DNA from: Labrys monachus
GTDB taxonomy: Bacteria; Pseudomonadota; Alphaproteobacteria; Rhizobiales; Labraceae
NCBI RefSeq assembly: GCF_030814655.1
Contig: NZ_JAUSVK010000001.1
Location: forward strand, 2,127,501-2,191,500
Length of the DNA stretch: 64,000 nt
Reading direction: 5' to 3'
In this document: positions 31,345 to 39,557 of the stretch, piece by piece
How positions within the stretch are numbered: the first letter of the stretch is position 1
How the letters are laid out: the number at the start of each line of letters is the position of its first letter
Made by a program: the position numbers and the translations under genes
Notes under the pieces: generated by a model
What the model saw: the letters and a program-made list of their open reading frames with translations, nothing else
What the model was told of the DNA's origin: nothing
Database searches by the model: none

Positions 31345-33816
31345 TCAGGGTTCCGTTTCCAGCGACAATGTCAGCGACAACAGCGTCGCGGGGCGGGGAC
31401 CGGCTGCGATCAGCTCGATCTGGCCTTTGTCGTTCCAGCTCGACGCGAAGCGGCAATCGTGAAAGCCGGTTACCAAGGGGGGCGCGGCGACCAGCGGGTC
31501 GGTCGTGGCGCGGAAGGCGATTTCCTCGACACCGGCCTCGTCTCGTCCCACCATCATCGAGCCGGTTTCGAACAGGTCGAGCTTTGCGCTCACCACCTTC
31601 TTGCGTCGCCCGAGGCCGGAGCCGTCGCCGATGGACAAGGGCGAGGGAAGCGTCCGCGCCCTCGACGTCATCGGCAGCCCCACGGTGATCGTGGCCGCGG
31701 CCCGGCCGGAGGCGAGCGGCACGCTGCCGCCGGTCACCACCTGGTCGGTCTCGCGGGCGCCATCGGCGAGGATCGATACCGTCTCACCTTCGAGATGCGA
31801 CAGGCCGCTGACAGAGGTCACCGGCGCCCCGGAATATTGCAGCCCGCAATCGACATACCAGGCCTGCGCCGGGTCCATCGTCGCCGCTTCGAAGGGCGCC
31901 GCCATGCGCTCGATATAGCGCCGGGTCTGGCCGTTGACGGTGCGCCGAACGATCATCCAGAGTTCGTTGCGGTCGGTGCCGGGAATGGTGCAGCTGCACT
32001 CGACAAAGCCGTCGCCGCCGAGCTGGTGGTGATGCATGCCGGCCATCGACTGGTCCTTCTCATAGGTGAGGCCGACCAGCTCGCCGTTGCCGACCGGGAG
32101 CCAGACGATGCTGTCCGGCTCCTGCGCGTAGCAGAGCTCGACGATGCCGGACTGCACCAGGTGCTCGGACAGGATGGAGATGTCCGGCGTCTGATAGTCG
32201 ATGCCGTTGTCGGACCGCACGAATTCGCGCATCGCCTTGCCGAAGGTCGAGACGAACAGCGTGGACGCACCGACCTTGACCGGCCGCACCGCTTCAGAGG
32301 CATAGTTGGATGCGAGTTCCTGGCGGAAATTCGAGGCCGAGAAGGGCAGGTTGGCGCTGTCGCGGCCGAGCGTGCGCGCCGCGCCGGCCGTGCCCATCAG
32401 GAGTTCCTGCGACTCGGCGATCCACTGGATCTCGTTGACGTCGGTGAGCGTGAAGGTGATGGCATCGTCGTCGGCCGTCGGCACCGTCGTGGAAAAATCG
32501 AGCGTGGTGCCGTAGCCCCCGCTCTTGGTCATCCACACGCCGTTGGGCTGGGCATCGGTGCGGGCATAGGCCTTGCGCCCTTCGAAGGTGGCGACATGGG
32601 CGGGCCAGCCCGTCGTCGCGCTCCAGGCGCCGAGCTTCCATTGCTGGGTGCCCTTCGTCGTCGGCAGCGCCGAGCCGGTGGCCTTGGCCGTCGCCACCGT
32701 GGTCGAGGCCACCGATGCGATCTTGAACGGGTGGAACCGCGCGTCCGAGCCGAGCAGCGACACATAGCGCCCGACATCGCTCGCCGCGAAGCCGGTGTTG
32801 TTGTTGATGCCCGTCGTCGAGGAGGCCGTCAAAGTGATCGCCGCGGCGGCGGACGGATCCTCCAGATAGGCCATCTTGCTCAGTTCGCGATAGGTGCCGC
32901 CATTGTTGTTGATGAGGGAGAGGCGGTAATAGGCGTAGGCCGTCGTGTTCGTGAAGAGGTAGGACCGCGTCTCCCCGAAGCTCCATGAGGTCTGCCCGAA
33001 TTGCGAATCGAGCGTGACCCATGTGGTGCCGTCGTTCGAGCCCTCGAACGTCCAGGATTTCGGCGCGTTGAGCGAGCCGAGGTCGTTCGGGTCGTTGACG
33101 GTGATCGAGAAGCCGGACTTGATGGAATAGCCAACGATCACCCGCGCCGCGGCGAACTGGTAACCGATCCATGCAGACGCATCAGAGCTGATCCAAACCG
33201 AATTGGGATCCCCATCGAAAACATGCCACGCCGCGCCCGCATAGGTGCCGGAGGCCGTGACCGTCCCGCTCGGCGCGGTGTTGCTGGTCATGATCGGCAC
33301 CGCATTGCCGGTGTCGCTCGGCGTGATGATCGTTCCCGTGGCGTTCAGCGGCAGATAGGGGCCGTCCGTGGTCGCCACCGGGTTGAGGGCCCATGAGGTG
33401 TTGCCGAGGCGGGAGATGCGCTGCGGCTGATAGGCCCTGTGGGTGATGTCGAGCACGTCGTTGGTCTGGTCGTAATCGAGATCAGGCAGGTCGGCGTCGG
33501 CATAGGAATGGGCGACTTCCACCGTGCCGACCCGGCCGCCCAGGGCGTAGACCCGGAACACACCGGCATTGAGCACCAGCACATAGGCCTGGCTGGCATT
33601 GTAGATGAAGGGGATGAGCCGCGCCGGCCTGCTGCTGTCCTTCACTTCGGCGATGAACTGCGTGCCGGGTCGGCGCTTCAGGCCGCCCTGGCGCATCACC
33701 ATCCAGTTCCGGCAGATGGAGAGGCCCATCTTGAAATGGTCGAGATCGGCCCGGCTGTGCAGCTTGGGCGTCAGCTCGCCGCGGCCGAAGGTGGCCTGGA
33801 TCGAATAGATCGTCAT
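31345..33816 (-). CDS. phage tail tubular protein B (nozzle) with inserted discoidin domain
   Basis: An 823-residue late protein similar to the T7 gp12-type tail nozzle: IQATFGRGELTPKLHSRADL, a repeat-rich beta structure, then WIAESQELLMGTAGAARTL and FVSTFGKAMREFVRSDNGI. About residues 188-315 (32872-33255) form an F5/8 type C (discoidin) domain: AWHVFDGDPNSVWISSDASA, WIGYQFAAARVIVGYSIKS, SWTFEGSNDGTTWVTLDSQF and YAYYRLSLINNNGG. That family binds sugars or cell surfaces, so the insertion may act in host recognition. It overlaps the tail tubular A gene by 4 bp. No separate tail-fibre gene is seen. Confidence 0.85.
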   Translation of the reverse strand: MTIYSIQATFGRGELTPKLHSRADLDHFKMGLSICRNWMVMRQGGLKRRPGTQFIAEVKDSSRPARLIPFIYNASQAYVLVLNAGVFRVYALGGRVGTVEVAHSYADADLPDLDYDQTNDVLDITHRAYQPQRISRLGNTSWALNPVATTDGPYLPLNATGTIITPSDTGNAVPIMTSNTAPSGTVTASGTYAGAAWHVFDGDPNSVWISSDASAWIGYQFAAARVIVGYSIKSGFSITVNDPNDLGSLNAPKSWTFEGSNDGTTWVTLDSQFGQTSWSFGETRSYLFTNTTAYAYYRLSLINNNGGTYRELSKMAYLEDPSAAAAITLTASSTTGINNNTGFAASDVGRYVSLLGSDARFHPFKIASVASTTVATAKATGSALPTTKGTQQWKLGAWSATTGWPAHVATFEGRKAYARTDAQPNGVWMTKSGGYGTTLDFSTTVPTADDDAITFTLTDVNEIQWIAESQELLMGTAGAARTLGRDSANLPFSASNFRQELASNYASEAVRPVKVGASTLFVSTFGKAMREFVRSDNGIDYQTPDISILSEHLVQSGIVELCYAQEPDSIVWLPVGNGELVGLTYEKDQSMAGMHHHQLGGDGFVECSCTIPGTDRNELWMIVRRTVNGQTRRYIERMAAPFEAATMDPAQAWYVDCGLQYSGAPVTSVSGLSHLEGETVSILADGARETDQVVTGGSVPLASGRAAATITVGLPMTSRARTLPSPLSIGDGSGLGRRKKVVSAKLDLFETGSMMVGRDEAGVEEIAFRATTDPLVAAPPLVTGFHDCRFASSWNDKGQIELIAAGPRPATLLSLTLSLETEP

Positions 33817-34403
33817 GCGCGCCTCGCATCGAGCCAGAAATCGTCGATCGGATCGTCGGGCGTACCCTCGAGCGCATCGATGCTCTGTGCGTCGTTGATC
33901 AGGCTGGCGAAGATCTGTCCGACGGCCTGGCTGTAGGATTGCTTGCCGGTGATGAAATGGGCCGCCTTCTGGGCCAGCGCGGCGGCGAGCGCGTCGCAGA
34001 ACTGGCCGTCGAATAGGCCGGGATTGTCGATGCGGCGGATGTAACGCAGCTTGAGCGGCGCCTCCTGCCGGGTGAGGATCTGCGCCCCCTCTACCTTGAA
34101 CGGCACGGGGCGCCCGTTCTCGGTGCCGTCTGTCGTCAGAGGCAGCACGCGCAGGCAGTCGCTCGGCAGGTCATAGGCGTTGGGCCAGCCGAACAGAGGC
34201 GGCACGGCGGAGGCCGCGAGGCTCGCGCGGGCCAGGGCGAAGTTCCAGGGATGCTTGCGCATCAGGCTCCACGCCATCGGCCAGAAATTGCGCTGGAACC
34301 AGCGGCCGACCGCGCCGGTGTCGTCGATGGAGGTCAGAGGCGCCTCGTCGAGATAGTCGAGCGCGAGGTTGCAGATGGCGGTGACGTCGAGTTGCGAGGG
34401 CAT
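33813..34403 (-). CDS. phage tail tubular protein A
   Basis: A 196-residue protein of the T7 gp11 type, the adaptor ring between portal and nozzle in short-tailed phages. Family-like features are ICNLALDYLDEAPLTSIDDT, a basic/aromatic block FWPMAWSLMRKHPWNFALAR, FGWPNAYDLPSDCLRVLPL and a C-terminal ALAAALAQKAAHFITGKQSY. It lies directly before the nozzle gene (4-bp overlap) and after a hairpin at 34423-34447. The start at 34403 has a GAAGG ribosome site. Confidence 0.85.
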   Translation of the reverse strand: MPSQLDVTAICNLALDYLDEAPLTSIDDTGAVGRWFQRNFWPMAWSLMRKHPWNFALARASLAASAVPPLFGWPNAYDLPSDCLRVLPLTTDGTENGRPVPFKVEGAQILTRQEAPLKLRYIRRIDNPGLFDGQFCDALAAALAQKAAHFITGKQSYSQAVGQIFASLINDAQSIDALEGTPDDPIDDFWLDARRA

Positions 34404-34422
34404 GGGCGACCTTCGGGAAAGG

Positions 34423-34447
34423 AAGGCCGGACGCGAAGTCCGGCCTT
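34423..34447 (-). terminator. hairpin 20 nt upstream of the tail tubular A gene
   Basis: A perfect 10-bp stem, AAGGCCGGAC at 34423-34432 with GTCCGGCCTT at 34438-34447, around a 5-nt loop. On the minus strand a pyrimidine-rich stretch and then the ribosome site of the gene starting at 34403 follow. Part of a repeated hairpin-then-start arrangement. Confidence 0.6.
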
Positions 34448-34452
34448 GTTGC

Positions 34453-34704
34453 TCAGTTGGTCCGGCGGTTCTTGGCCTCGGCGATCAGGGCCGAGAGCCT
34501 GGCAGGGTCTTGGCCCTTGTCGATCGCGAGGCCGAGCGCTTGGGCCTCGGCCTGCAGCATGGCCAGCGTTTCGGCCCGCGCCGCCTGCGCATCGCCGATC
34601 AGCTCGAGATTGGCGCCGGCGATGCCGTTGAATTCGACCTCGTCGCCCGGCTCGACGATGCGCTCGTTGAAATAGGACAGCTCCAGGACACGATAGCGCG
34701 CCAT
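34453..34704 (-). CDS. small conserved phage protein
   Basis: An 83-residue protein between the cement protein and tail tubular A. It starts MARYRVLELSYFNERIVEPG and has a short beta-rich N-terminal half, VEPGDEVEFNGIAGANLELI, then a charged helical tail (AETLAMLQAEAQALGLAIDK). Small genes of this form often lie next to capsid genes in podoviruses; the function is unknown. The ATG at 34704 follows the cement protein stop by 1 bp. Confidence 0.7.
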   Translation of the reverse strand: MARYRVLELSYFNERIVEPGDEVEFNGIAGANLELIGDAQAARAETLAMLQAEAQALGLAIDKGQDPARLSALIAEAKNRRTN

Positions 34705-34705
34705 T

Positions 34706-35146
34706 TCAGAAGCCTCCGGAATTCAGGCCGGAGGGGTAATAGGCAGTGCCTTCGCGGTCGAGCGCGAGGCCGGCCGTCACGGTGCCGCCGGTGAAAGTGC
34801 CGACCACAGTGTAGCTGACGCCGATATAGCGCTGCATCGCCGCCGCCTGCGAGAGCGCCGGAACCTGCACCCGCAGCCATTCGCTGCCGGCGACGAGGCT
34901 CGCCGTCGGGATGGCCGGCGTCTGCACGATCACCGTCGCCGAGGAGAGATCGGCATTGGCGGAGGTGATGAAGGCGAACTGCACCGAGGTGCCGCCGGCA
35001 AAGGCGGCGATGACCTTGATGAACAGTTCGAGATTGTCGCCGATGCCGATATCGCGGGCGATGGCGAGGTCGATCGTATTGGTCGACACCGCGGTCGCGG
35101 TGATCGGCTGGGCATTCGACAGCAGGAGCTGGCGGTCCAGGATCAT
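34706..35146 (-). CDS. Bbp16-like capsid cement protein
   Basis: A 146-residue protein resembling the cement (decoration) protein Bbp16 of Bordetella phage BPP-1: MILDRQLLLSNAQPITATAV, STNTIDLAIARDIGIGDNLE, then VQTPAIPTASLVAGSEWLRV and QRYIGVSYTVVGTFTGGTVT. Such proteins stabilise the expanded capsid by bridging major capsid subunits. Its position just after the Bbp17-like capsid gene fits. The start at 35146 is the only ATG before the conserved N-terminus; the frame extends much further, but that part is the antisense of the capsid gene. Confidence 0.85.
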   Translation of the reverse strand: MILDRQLLLSNAQPITATAVSTNTIDLAIARDIGIGDNLELFIKVIAAFAGGTSVQFAFITSANADLSSATVIVQTPAIPTASLVAGSEWLRVQVPALSQAAAMQRYIGVSYTVVGTFTGGTVTAGLALDREGTAYYPSGLNSGGF

Positions 35147-35191
35147 GAGGGATCTCCGAGGAAGGGGGGTGGGCGGTGATGTTTGAAATTC

Positions 35192-35249
35192 CGCGGTCAT
35201 CCCGTGTGCACGGCACCCTGCAGGGGTGCGGTGCAGACACGGGACCGCG
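35192..35249 (-). terminator. long imperfect hairpin after the major capsid gene
   Basis: CGCGGT (35192-35197) pairs with ACCGCG (35244-35249). A 3-nt bulge is followed by CCCGTGT pairing with ACACGGG (35237-35243), and GC-rich inner arms pair partly around CCTGCAGG. It fills the gap downstream of the capsid gene, where phages commonly carry a strong terminator. No long U-tract is visible. Confidence 0.55.
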
Positions 35250-35337
35250 TGCAGAAGGAGCTTCTTCCTGCGAACGGCGCCGGATCTGCGACGCATCACT
35301 GGCGTGCTGCATCGCGTCCGGGATGACGGGAGCGGAA

Positions 35338-36339
35338 TCAGACCACGCGGGCTTCGGTGTTGAGCAGCTGGTCGGTCAGGCGCACGGGGATGCCGCGGAA
35401 TGTCAGGAAGGGCTGGCCCTGGGCGTCCTGTACCGTCTGGAAGGCGAGCGTGGTCTTTTCCATCGCCTGGATGTCGCCCCAGGTCTTCACCGCGCGGTTC
35501 ACGTAGAAGGCGGCACGGCCCATCTTCATCGATGGGATCTTGTTCATCGCCCGGACCATGAAGCGATAGAGATTGGGCGGCGTCGTCGACTGCAGGCCGC
35601 CGGCATTGCTGGTGGTGTCGATGTTGGCGATGCGCACGGCATAGCGCCAGTCGCGCACCGTCAGGCCGCATTTCCACTGGTACTTGGTCTGGTAGGCCTG
35701 GTAGAGCCCGCCATTGCCGTCGCCTATCGGCGCTGCCGTGGTCACGTCCTGATGGGTGAGGCCGGCAGCGGTGCCCTTCGGATAGATGCCGTGGATGGTG
35801 TTCGGGCCCCAGACCACCAGCCAGATCGAGGTGTTGCTGGAGCCGGTGCCGCCGGCGTCGATGATGTTGGTACCGTTGCCGGCGCTCAGCGAGGAATAGC
35901 GCGGCGAGAGGCCGGTGATGCGTTCGGGATTGGCGGCTGTCGAGGCGTAGAACAGGGCCTGGGTGAACTGCTGGTTCATGCCCTCGATGAAGGCGGTATC
36001 CTCGGTGAGGCGGAAGGCGGCGGTGTTGCCGTTGAGGTCGGCGAGGTCCTTGTCGATCACCGAATAGGTTTCGAGCATGCCGCAGACATCGGTGATCTGC
36101 GCCGTCGTGCTCTTGGCGGGGATGACGCCGTAGTTGAGCTGGCGCCAGGTCGCGGCCGGAATGCCGGTGCGGATCGTCGTCTTGTGGCCGGTGGGCAGGT
36201 TGCCCTCGATCCAGGGAATGTCGGCCAGCGGTTCGTTGAGCTGCGACAGGAGCTCGGCCACCACGGCGGGCTTGCCGTCGGGATCGAGCCGCTTGGTGAC
36301 ATCGACCAGGGTCGGATAGTTGTTGCCGATAGTTGCCAT
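35338..36339 (-). CDS. Bbp17-like major capsid protein
   Basis: A 333-residue HK97-fold major capsid protein of the BPP-1 (Bbp17) type, starting MATIGNNYPTLVDVTKRLDP and including IPWIEGNLPTGHKTTIRTGI, PAATWRQLNYGVIPAKSTTA, and a C-terminal FLTFRGIPVRLTDQLLNTEA. The ATG at 36339 is preferred to a TTG five codons upstream because a GAAAGG ribosome site sits in front of it. Cement protein downstream and scaffold upstream complete the head module. There is no protease gene, consistent with a scaffold-dependent capsid. Confidence 0.9.
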   Translation of the reverse strand: MATIGNNYPTLVDVTKRLDPDGKPAVVAELLSQLNEPLADIPWIEGNLPTGHKTTIRTGIPAATWRQLNYGVIPAKSTTAQITDVCGMLETYSVIDKDLADLNGNTAAFRLTEDTAFIEGMNQQFTQALFYASTAANPERITGLSPRYSSLSAGNGTNIIDAGGTGSSNTSIWLVVWGPNTIHGIYPKGTAAGLTHQDVTTAAPIGDGNGGLYQAYQTKYQWKCGLTVRDWRYAVRIANIDTTSNAGGLQSTTPPNLYRFMVRAMNKIPSMKMGRAAFYVNRAVKTWGDIQAMEKTTLAFQTVQDAQGQPFLTFRGIPVRLTDQLLNTEARVV

Positions 36340-36361
36340 GAAAGGCCCTTTCAAAGGAGAA

Positions 36362-36382
36362 GGCGGGGCGATCGGCTCCGCC
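36362..36382 (-). terminator. hairpin 22 nt upstream of the capsid gene
   Basis: GGCGGGGC at 36362-36369 pairs with GCTCCGCC at 36375-36382 (8 pairs, one G-T). On the minus strand it is followed by TTCTCCTTTG and then the capsid ribosome site. Another member of the repeated hairpin-then-start pattern. Confidence 0.5.
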
Positions 36383-36384
36383 GG

Positions 36385-37197
36385 TTACCTTCGCGAGGCG
36401 AAGGGATCGTTGGGATAGAGGGTGCGGGCCGGGTCCGCCGCGCGCGACGCCGCGTTGCCCGTTGCGAACTGGTCTTCGGCATAGAGCGTGCGCCCGGCGC
36501 GGGCGAAGGCCTTGGCAAGGCCCGGCGAGAGCACGGCGCCTTCCGTCGAGAGCAGGCCGCTTTCCTTCAACTCGCGCAGCAGCGCGTCGCCGCCATTGCG
36601 CTCGATGAAGCGGTTGGCGAAGCCGACATTCTGGGCGTAGGCCGCCGACTTCGTATCGCCCCAGGCCCGGATAAGCTCGCCATGCGCGCGCTCTCCGCGC
36701 CGGACGAGAGTGGCGGCGTGGTCGGCATAGCGCTGCGCCTGGTCGCGCACGAAGGCGTCGTGCAGCGTCTGGGCCTGGCGCGGCGAGAGGCCCGCCTCGT
36801 GGGACCATTGCTTGTAGCGGGCCGCGCTTTCGCCGTCATAGGGCATCGTCTCGGGCAGGCCGTCGGGCAGCTTGAACTCGTACCCATCGGCCTGCTGCGG
36901 GCGGCCGATCCGCGCGTAGAAGGCGTCCCACTGCTCGCGGGGTGCATCCTCGGGCGGCGGCGCCACGGCCCGGCTGGAAACTTCGGTCAGTCTTTTTTCG
37001 AGTTCGGTATAGGACTTGATGGCGGTATCGGCGTCCTTCCAGCCCTTTGCTTCGGCCACCCGGCGGTTGCCTTCTTCGCGAAGACCGCTGAGGAGGCCGC
37101 CCGCGTTCTCCGCTCCGGACCCGGAGGAGGAAGGCGCGGGGGAGCCCGCAGGGTTGCCCGACAAATCGGACCCGGTGCCGGCGAAATCTGTCATCAC
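36385..37197 (-). CDS. phage head scaffolding protein
   Basis: A 270-residue protein directly upstream of the capsid gene. It has a disordered Gly/Ser/Pro N-terminus, a charged helical middle (DADTAIKSYTELEKRLTEVS; EQWDAFYARIGRPQQADGYE; MPYDGESAARYKQWSHEAGL), and a C-terminal tail ending in two similar motifs, RTLYAEDQFATGN and RTLYPNDPFASRR. The tail repeats may be the capsid-binding element. The composition and position are those of a podovirus scaffold. The start overlaps the upstream gene stop (37194-37197). Confidence 0.82.
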   Translation of the reverse strand: MMTDFAGTGSDLSGNPAGSPAPSSSGSGAENAGGLLSGLREEGNRRVAEAKGWKDADTAIKSYTELEKRLTEVSSRAVAPPPEDAPREQWDAFYARIGRPQQADGYEFKLPDGLPETMPYDGESAARYKQWSHEAGLSPRQAQTLHDAFVRDQAQRYADHAATLVRRGERAHGELIRAWGDTKSAAYAQNVGFANRFIERNGGDALLRELKESGLLSTEGAVLSPGLAKAFARAGRTLYAEDQFATGNAASRAADPARTLYPNDPFASRR

Positions 37198-37535
37198 AGA
37201 AGACCCTGTGTTGCGCTGACGAGCGTCTCGCTGCGCGCGGCTTCCACCAGCGCGGCCTTTTCCTCGTCAGTCAGGTTGAGAAAACGAAAGAGCCGCCCGA
37301 AGGCGGCCCGCATGCCGTCCGAAAACGCCCGGTCGTCGGGCGGGATGCCCGCGCCGTTGACCCGGTAGAAACCGGTGAAGTCGGCGAGGTCGGACAGCAC
37401 GATCTGCACGTCCGCATTCTGCGGATTGAAGACGTTGCGATAGGCGAGGGCCAGCCGCAATTCGGCCTCGGCCGAACGGGCGGGGTGCCCGGCGAGATGC
37501 CGGGCAAGCGGAAACCAGCGCAGGGCCGCCTCCAT
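37194..37535 (-). CDS. Bbp19-like phage head protein
   Basis: A 113-residue protein resembling the Bbp19 family of BPP-1-like phages: HPARSAEAELRLALAYRNVF near the start, VQIVLSDLADFTGFYRVNGA in the middle and a helical, acidic C-terminus (FRFLNLTDEEKAALVEAAR). The function is not established; its fixed place beside the scaffold suggests a head-assembly role. No gene is seen in the 37536-37713 gap to the divergent plus-strand cargo gene, which must hold both promoters. Confidence 0.75.
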   Translation of the reverse strand: MEAALRWFPLARHLAGHPARSAEAELRLALAYRNVFNPQNADVQIVLSDLADFTGFYRVNGAGIPPDDRAFSDGMRAAFGRLFRFLNLTDEEKAALVEAARSETLVSATQGLL

Positions 37536-37713
37536 GAGGAATTTCGGGAAGGAAATTGAAGGGAATCAGGCCAAAACTGCCATTCGCGCGGCGCATCCCA
37601 TGATTCTTTCCTTATAGCACATGATGCGACCAAAGGCAAGGTTTGTTCTTGATTTGTTCAAGGGTAGTGATAAAGGTTTCCGTGGCCCGAGAGCGGCCCC
37701 GACGGGGAGTAAA

Positions 37714-38166
37714 ATGTTCAGAAACGTGGCATTGCTCGCGGGCGCCGTGGCGCTCTCTCTTCTGCCCTCGCTGGCAATTGCGAAATGTCCGGAGGGCCGG
37801 CAATATATGCGCAATACGGGAGATCGGCGCCTTGAATTGAAATTCGGCAACAAGACATTCAAGGGAAAGTCCCTGGACGGCGGGTGGGGAGCGACGCTGT
37901 ATGTCAGTGGCAAGGAACATTCGTGGTTCGACTACGGATTCTCTTCTACAGATTTGAAATATGCTTGGCTTGATATGACTGGCTGGGTGTTGGGGAGAGA
38001 CCCCAAATTCGCCGACGATCTCGCGGACAGCGTCTTCGAGGATGGGGATCTGGCGGTCATCGACGCGGACACCGATGCGAAATGGAAATCCAACGATCTG
38101 GCGAAAGCCCTTCGCCAAAAGTATCCTCGTGTTTCACCAGTATGGCTCCCGTCCTGCCACAAGTGA
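37714..38166 (+). CDS. secreted prophage cargo protein (unknown function)
   Basis: A 150-residue plus-strand gene set against the minus-strand structural array, the hallmark of a phage moron. The N-terminus is a clear Sec signal (MFRNVALLAGAVALSLLPSL, cleavage after AIA). The mature protein starts KCPEGRQYM and ends PSCHK, so two Cys near its ends could form a disulfide. The middle is acidic and aromatic (HSWFDYGFSSTDLKYAWLDM). I recognise no family. The ATG at 37714 starts the signal peptide. A 3' remnant of a paralogue lies at 39398-39535. Confidence 0.72.
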   Translation: MFRNVALLAGAVALSLLPSLAIAKCPEGRQYMRNTGDRRLELKFGNKTFKGKSLDGGWGATLYVSGKEHSWFDYGFSSTDLKYAWLDMTGWVLGRDPKFADDLADSVFEDGDLAVIDADTDAKWKSNDLAKALRQKYPRVSPVWLPSCHK

Positions 38167-38280
38167 GGAAGGACGATGAGGATCGTGGATTGCGGTAGAA
38201 GATGCGCAGGTCAGGTCAATGAACATGGAGATGCCGTTCGTCTCTGATCGGGCGTCGGAAACGCGGTCGGGGGGGACGGG

Positions 38281-39375
38281 TCAGTCTCCATTGCCGGTGT
38301 CGCGCGATGTCGGCAGGTTCTGGAAAATGCCGAAGGGCCTCTGCATGCCCATACTGTCGGGCAGGACGGGCGGCGTGAAGGGAGGTGCCTCTCGAGGTTG
38401 AGGTGCTCCCGTGTTCTCCGGGACGATGTTCGTGTCTGGAGGCTGCTCCTGCGAGCCGGCATCCGGGAGAGGCTGGGGCGAAGTGTTTGTCGCTGGTTCC
38501 TCAAAATTGAGGGATGCCGGCGGGTGTGACGAAAGACCCCAAGCGTCGATCCGGTCTGACAGGTCTTGAGCATCCGAATGGAAGCTGCGTCCGTTGACGT
38601 AGGATGGAAATGCGAAGGACGGCGGTGGATTTGCAGCATTGATCGCGCCCGAAATTTTCCTGGGATCTGCCCAATCCTCCGGATCGTTTGGGAGCCCTAC
38701 TGCTTTACTATTATACTTCCGTATTCTGGCATCACTGAGCGGGAGGTCCATGACGCCATATTGCCGGCCGATGCGCTGCACGGCTTCTTCTTCGCTCAAG
38801 CCGGGAGACTGCAATTGCTCCTGGATGATCTGTCCCCTCAGGAAGGCGAGCGCGTCCGTCATGGACATCCTGCCCATACCCGTCGCCGCGATGGCCCACG
38901 CCGTGGAAAGTTTCGCGTCGACGGGCGCCGCCTGGGGCGAACCTTCATCGGGCGCCTGTTCGGAAAGCGTTTCGGCCTGGTCGATCAGGCGAGCCTTGTT
39001 CTCGGCAGGGTCGCCCGGCAGGGCCGCCGCTTTCGCCTCGATTTCGGGAGAAGAGGCGAGGCTGGCGCGCTGAAGATCTCTCAGGCGGTCGATCTGATCG
39101 GCGCTCTGCGAGCCGGCGAGAAGCGTCTGGAAGTTTGCCGGGGGCCGATTGACGAGAGATTCCGGCTTTTGATTGAAAAGATGTTTCCCGATCTGCAAAG
39201 TCTTTCCAGTGGCAAGCACACCCTGAATTCTGGCCTTGGTCCCTTTGCTGGCATCGGAGTTATTTTGCGATCCGATCGCCCAATAGTCTGTTGCTCCTCC
39301 CGTCGGGTCCGGTATCAATCCTGACAGGACTCCTTCCGCAATGGCTAAAGCCCGCTGATACTCCGGACTTTGTTT
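38281..39375 (-). pseudogene. 5'-truncated cell-wall hydrolase-like phage protein
   Basis: About 365 codons are open on the minus strand. The first recognisable part, SPEYQRALAIAEGVLSGLIP with DPTGGATDYW, matches the C-terminal end of SleB-type cell-wall hydrolase domains, but the N-terminal part with the catalytic Glu is absent. The rest is an Ala/Pro/Gln-rich internal-virion-like region. To the right the frame runs into antisense of a cargo-gene remnant, so the 5' part was probably lost by deletion near 39375 (position approximate). A shortened product could still be made, but no good start is seen. Confidence 0.6.
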
Positions 39376-39397
39376 CGCTGGCGAGATCGAAGAAATG

Positions 39398-39535
39398 GAA
39401 AGCGCTGTTGATCGCACGGAGGCTGGCATCGAGAAGGATACGGATACGGAATTGAAATCCAGCGATCTGGCGGAAGCCCTTCGGAGAGAGTTTCCCCGCA
39501 TTTCGCCAGTATGGATCCTGTCCTGTCACAAATGA
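39398..39535 (+). pseudogene. 3' remnant of a paralogue of the secreted cargo gene
   Basis: The last 46 codons (ESAVD to WILSCHK and TGA) align with the end of the cargo gene at 37714-38166, both in protein (KSSDLAEALRREFPRISPVW against KSNDLAKALRQKYPRVSPVW) and in DNA. The frame is closed by a TGA upstream at about 39357, and no signal peptide remains. It abuts the truncated hydrolase-like gene, so one deletion probably removed the 5' ends of two divergent genes. Confidence 0.75.
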
Positions 39536-39557
39536 ACACCGGCCGGAGCAACCGTTG

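Noticed and set aside
35176-37368. 730-codon plus-strand open frame across the phage head genes
   Set aside because: The minus strand carries recognisable capsid, scaffold and Bbp19-like proteins with good starts; the plus frame has no signal, domain or ribosome site.
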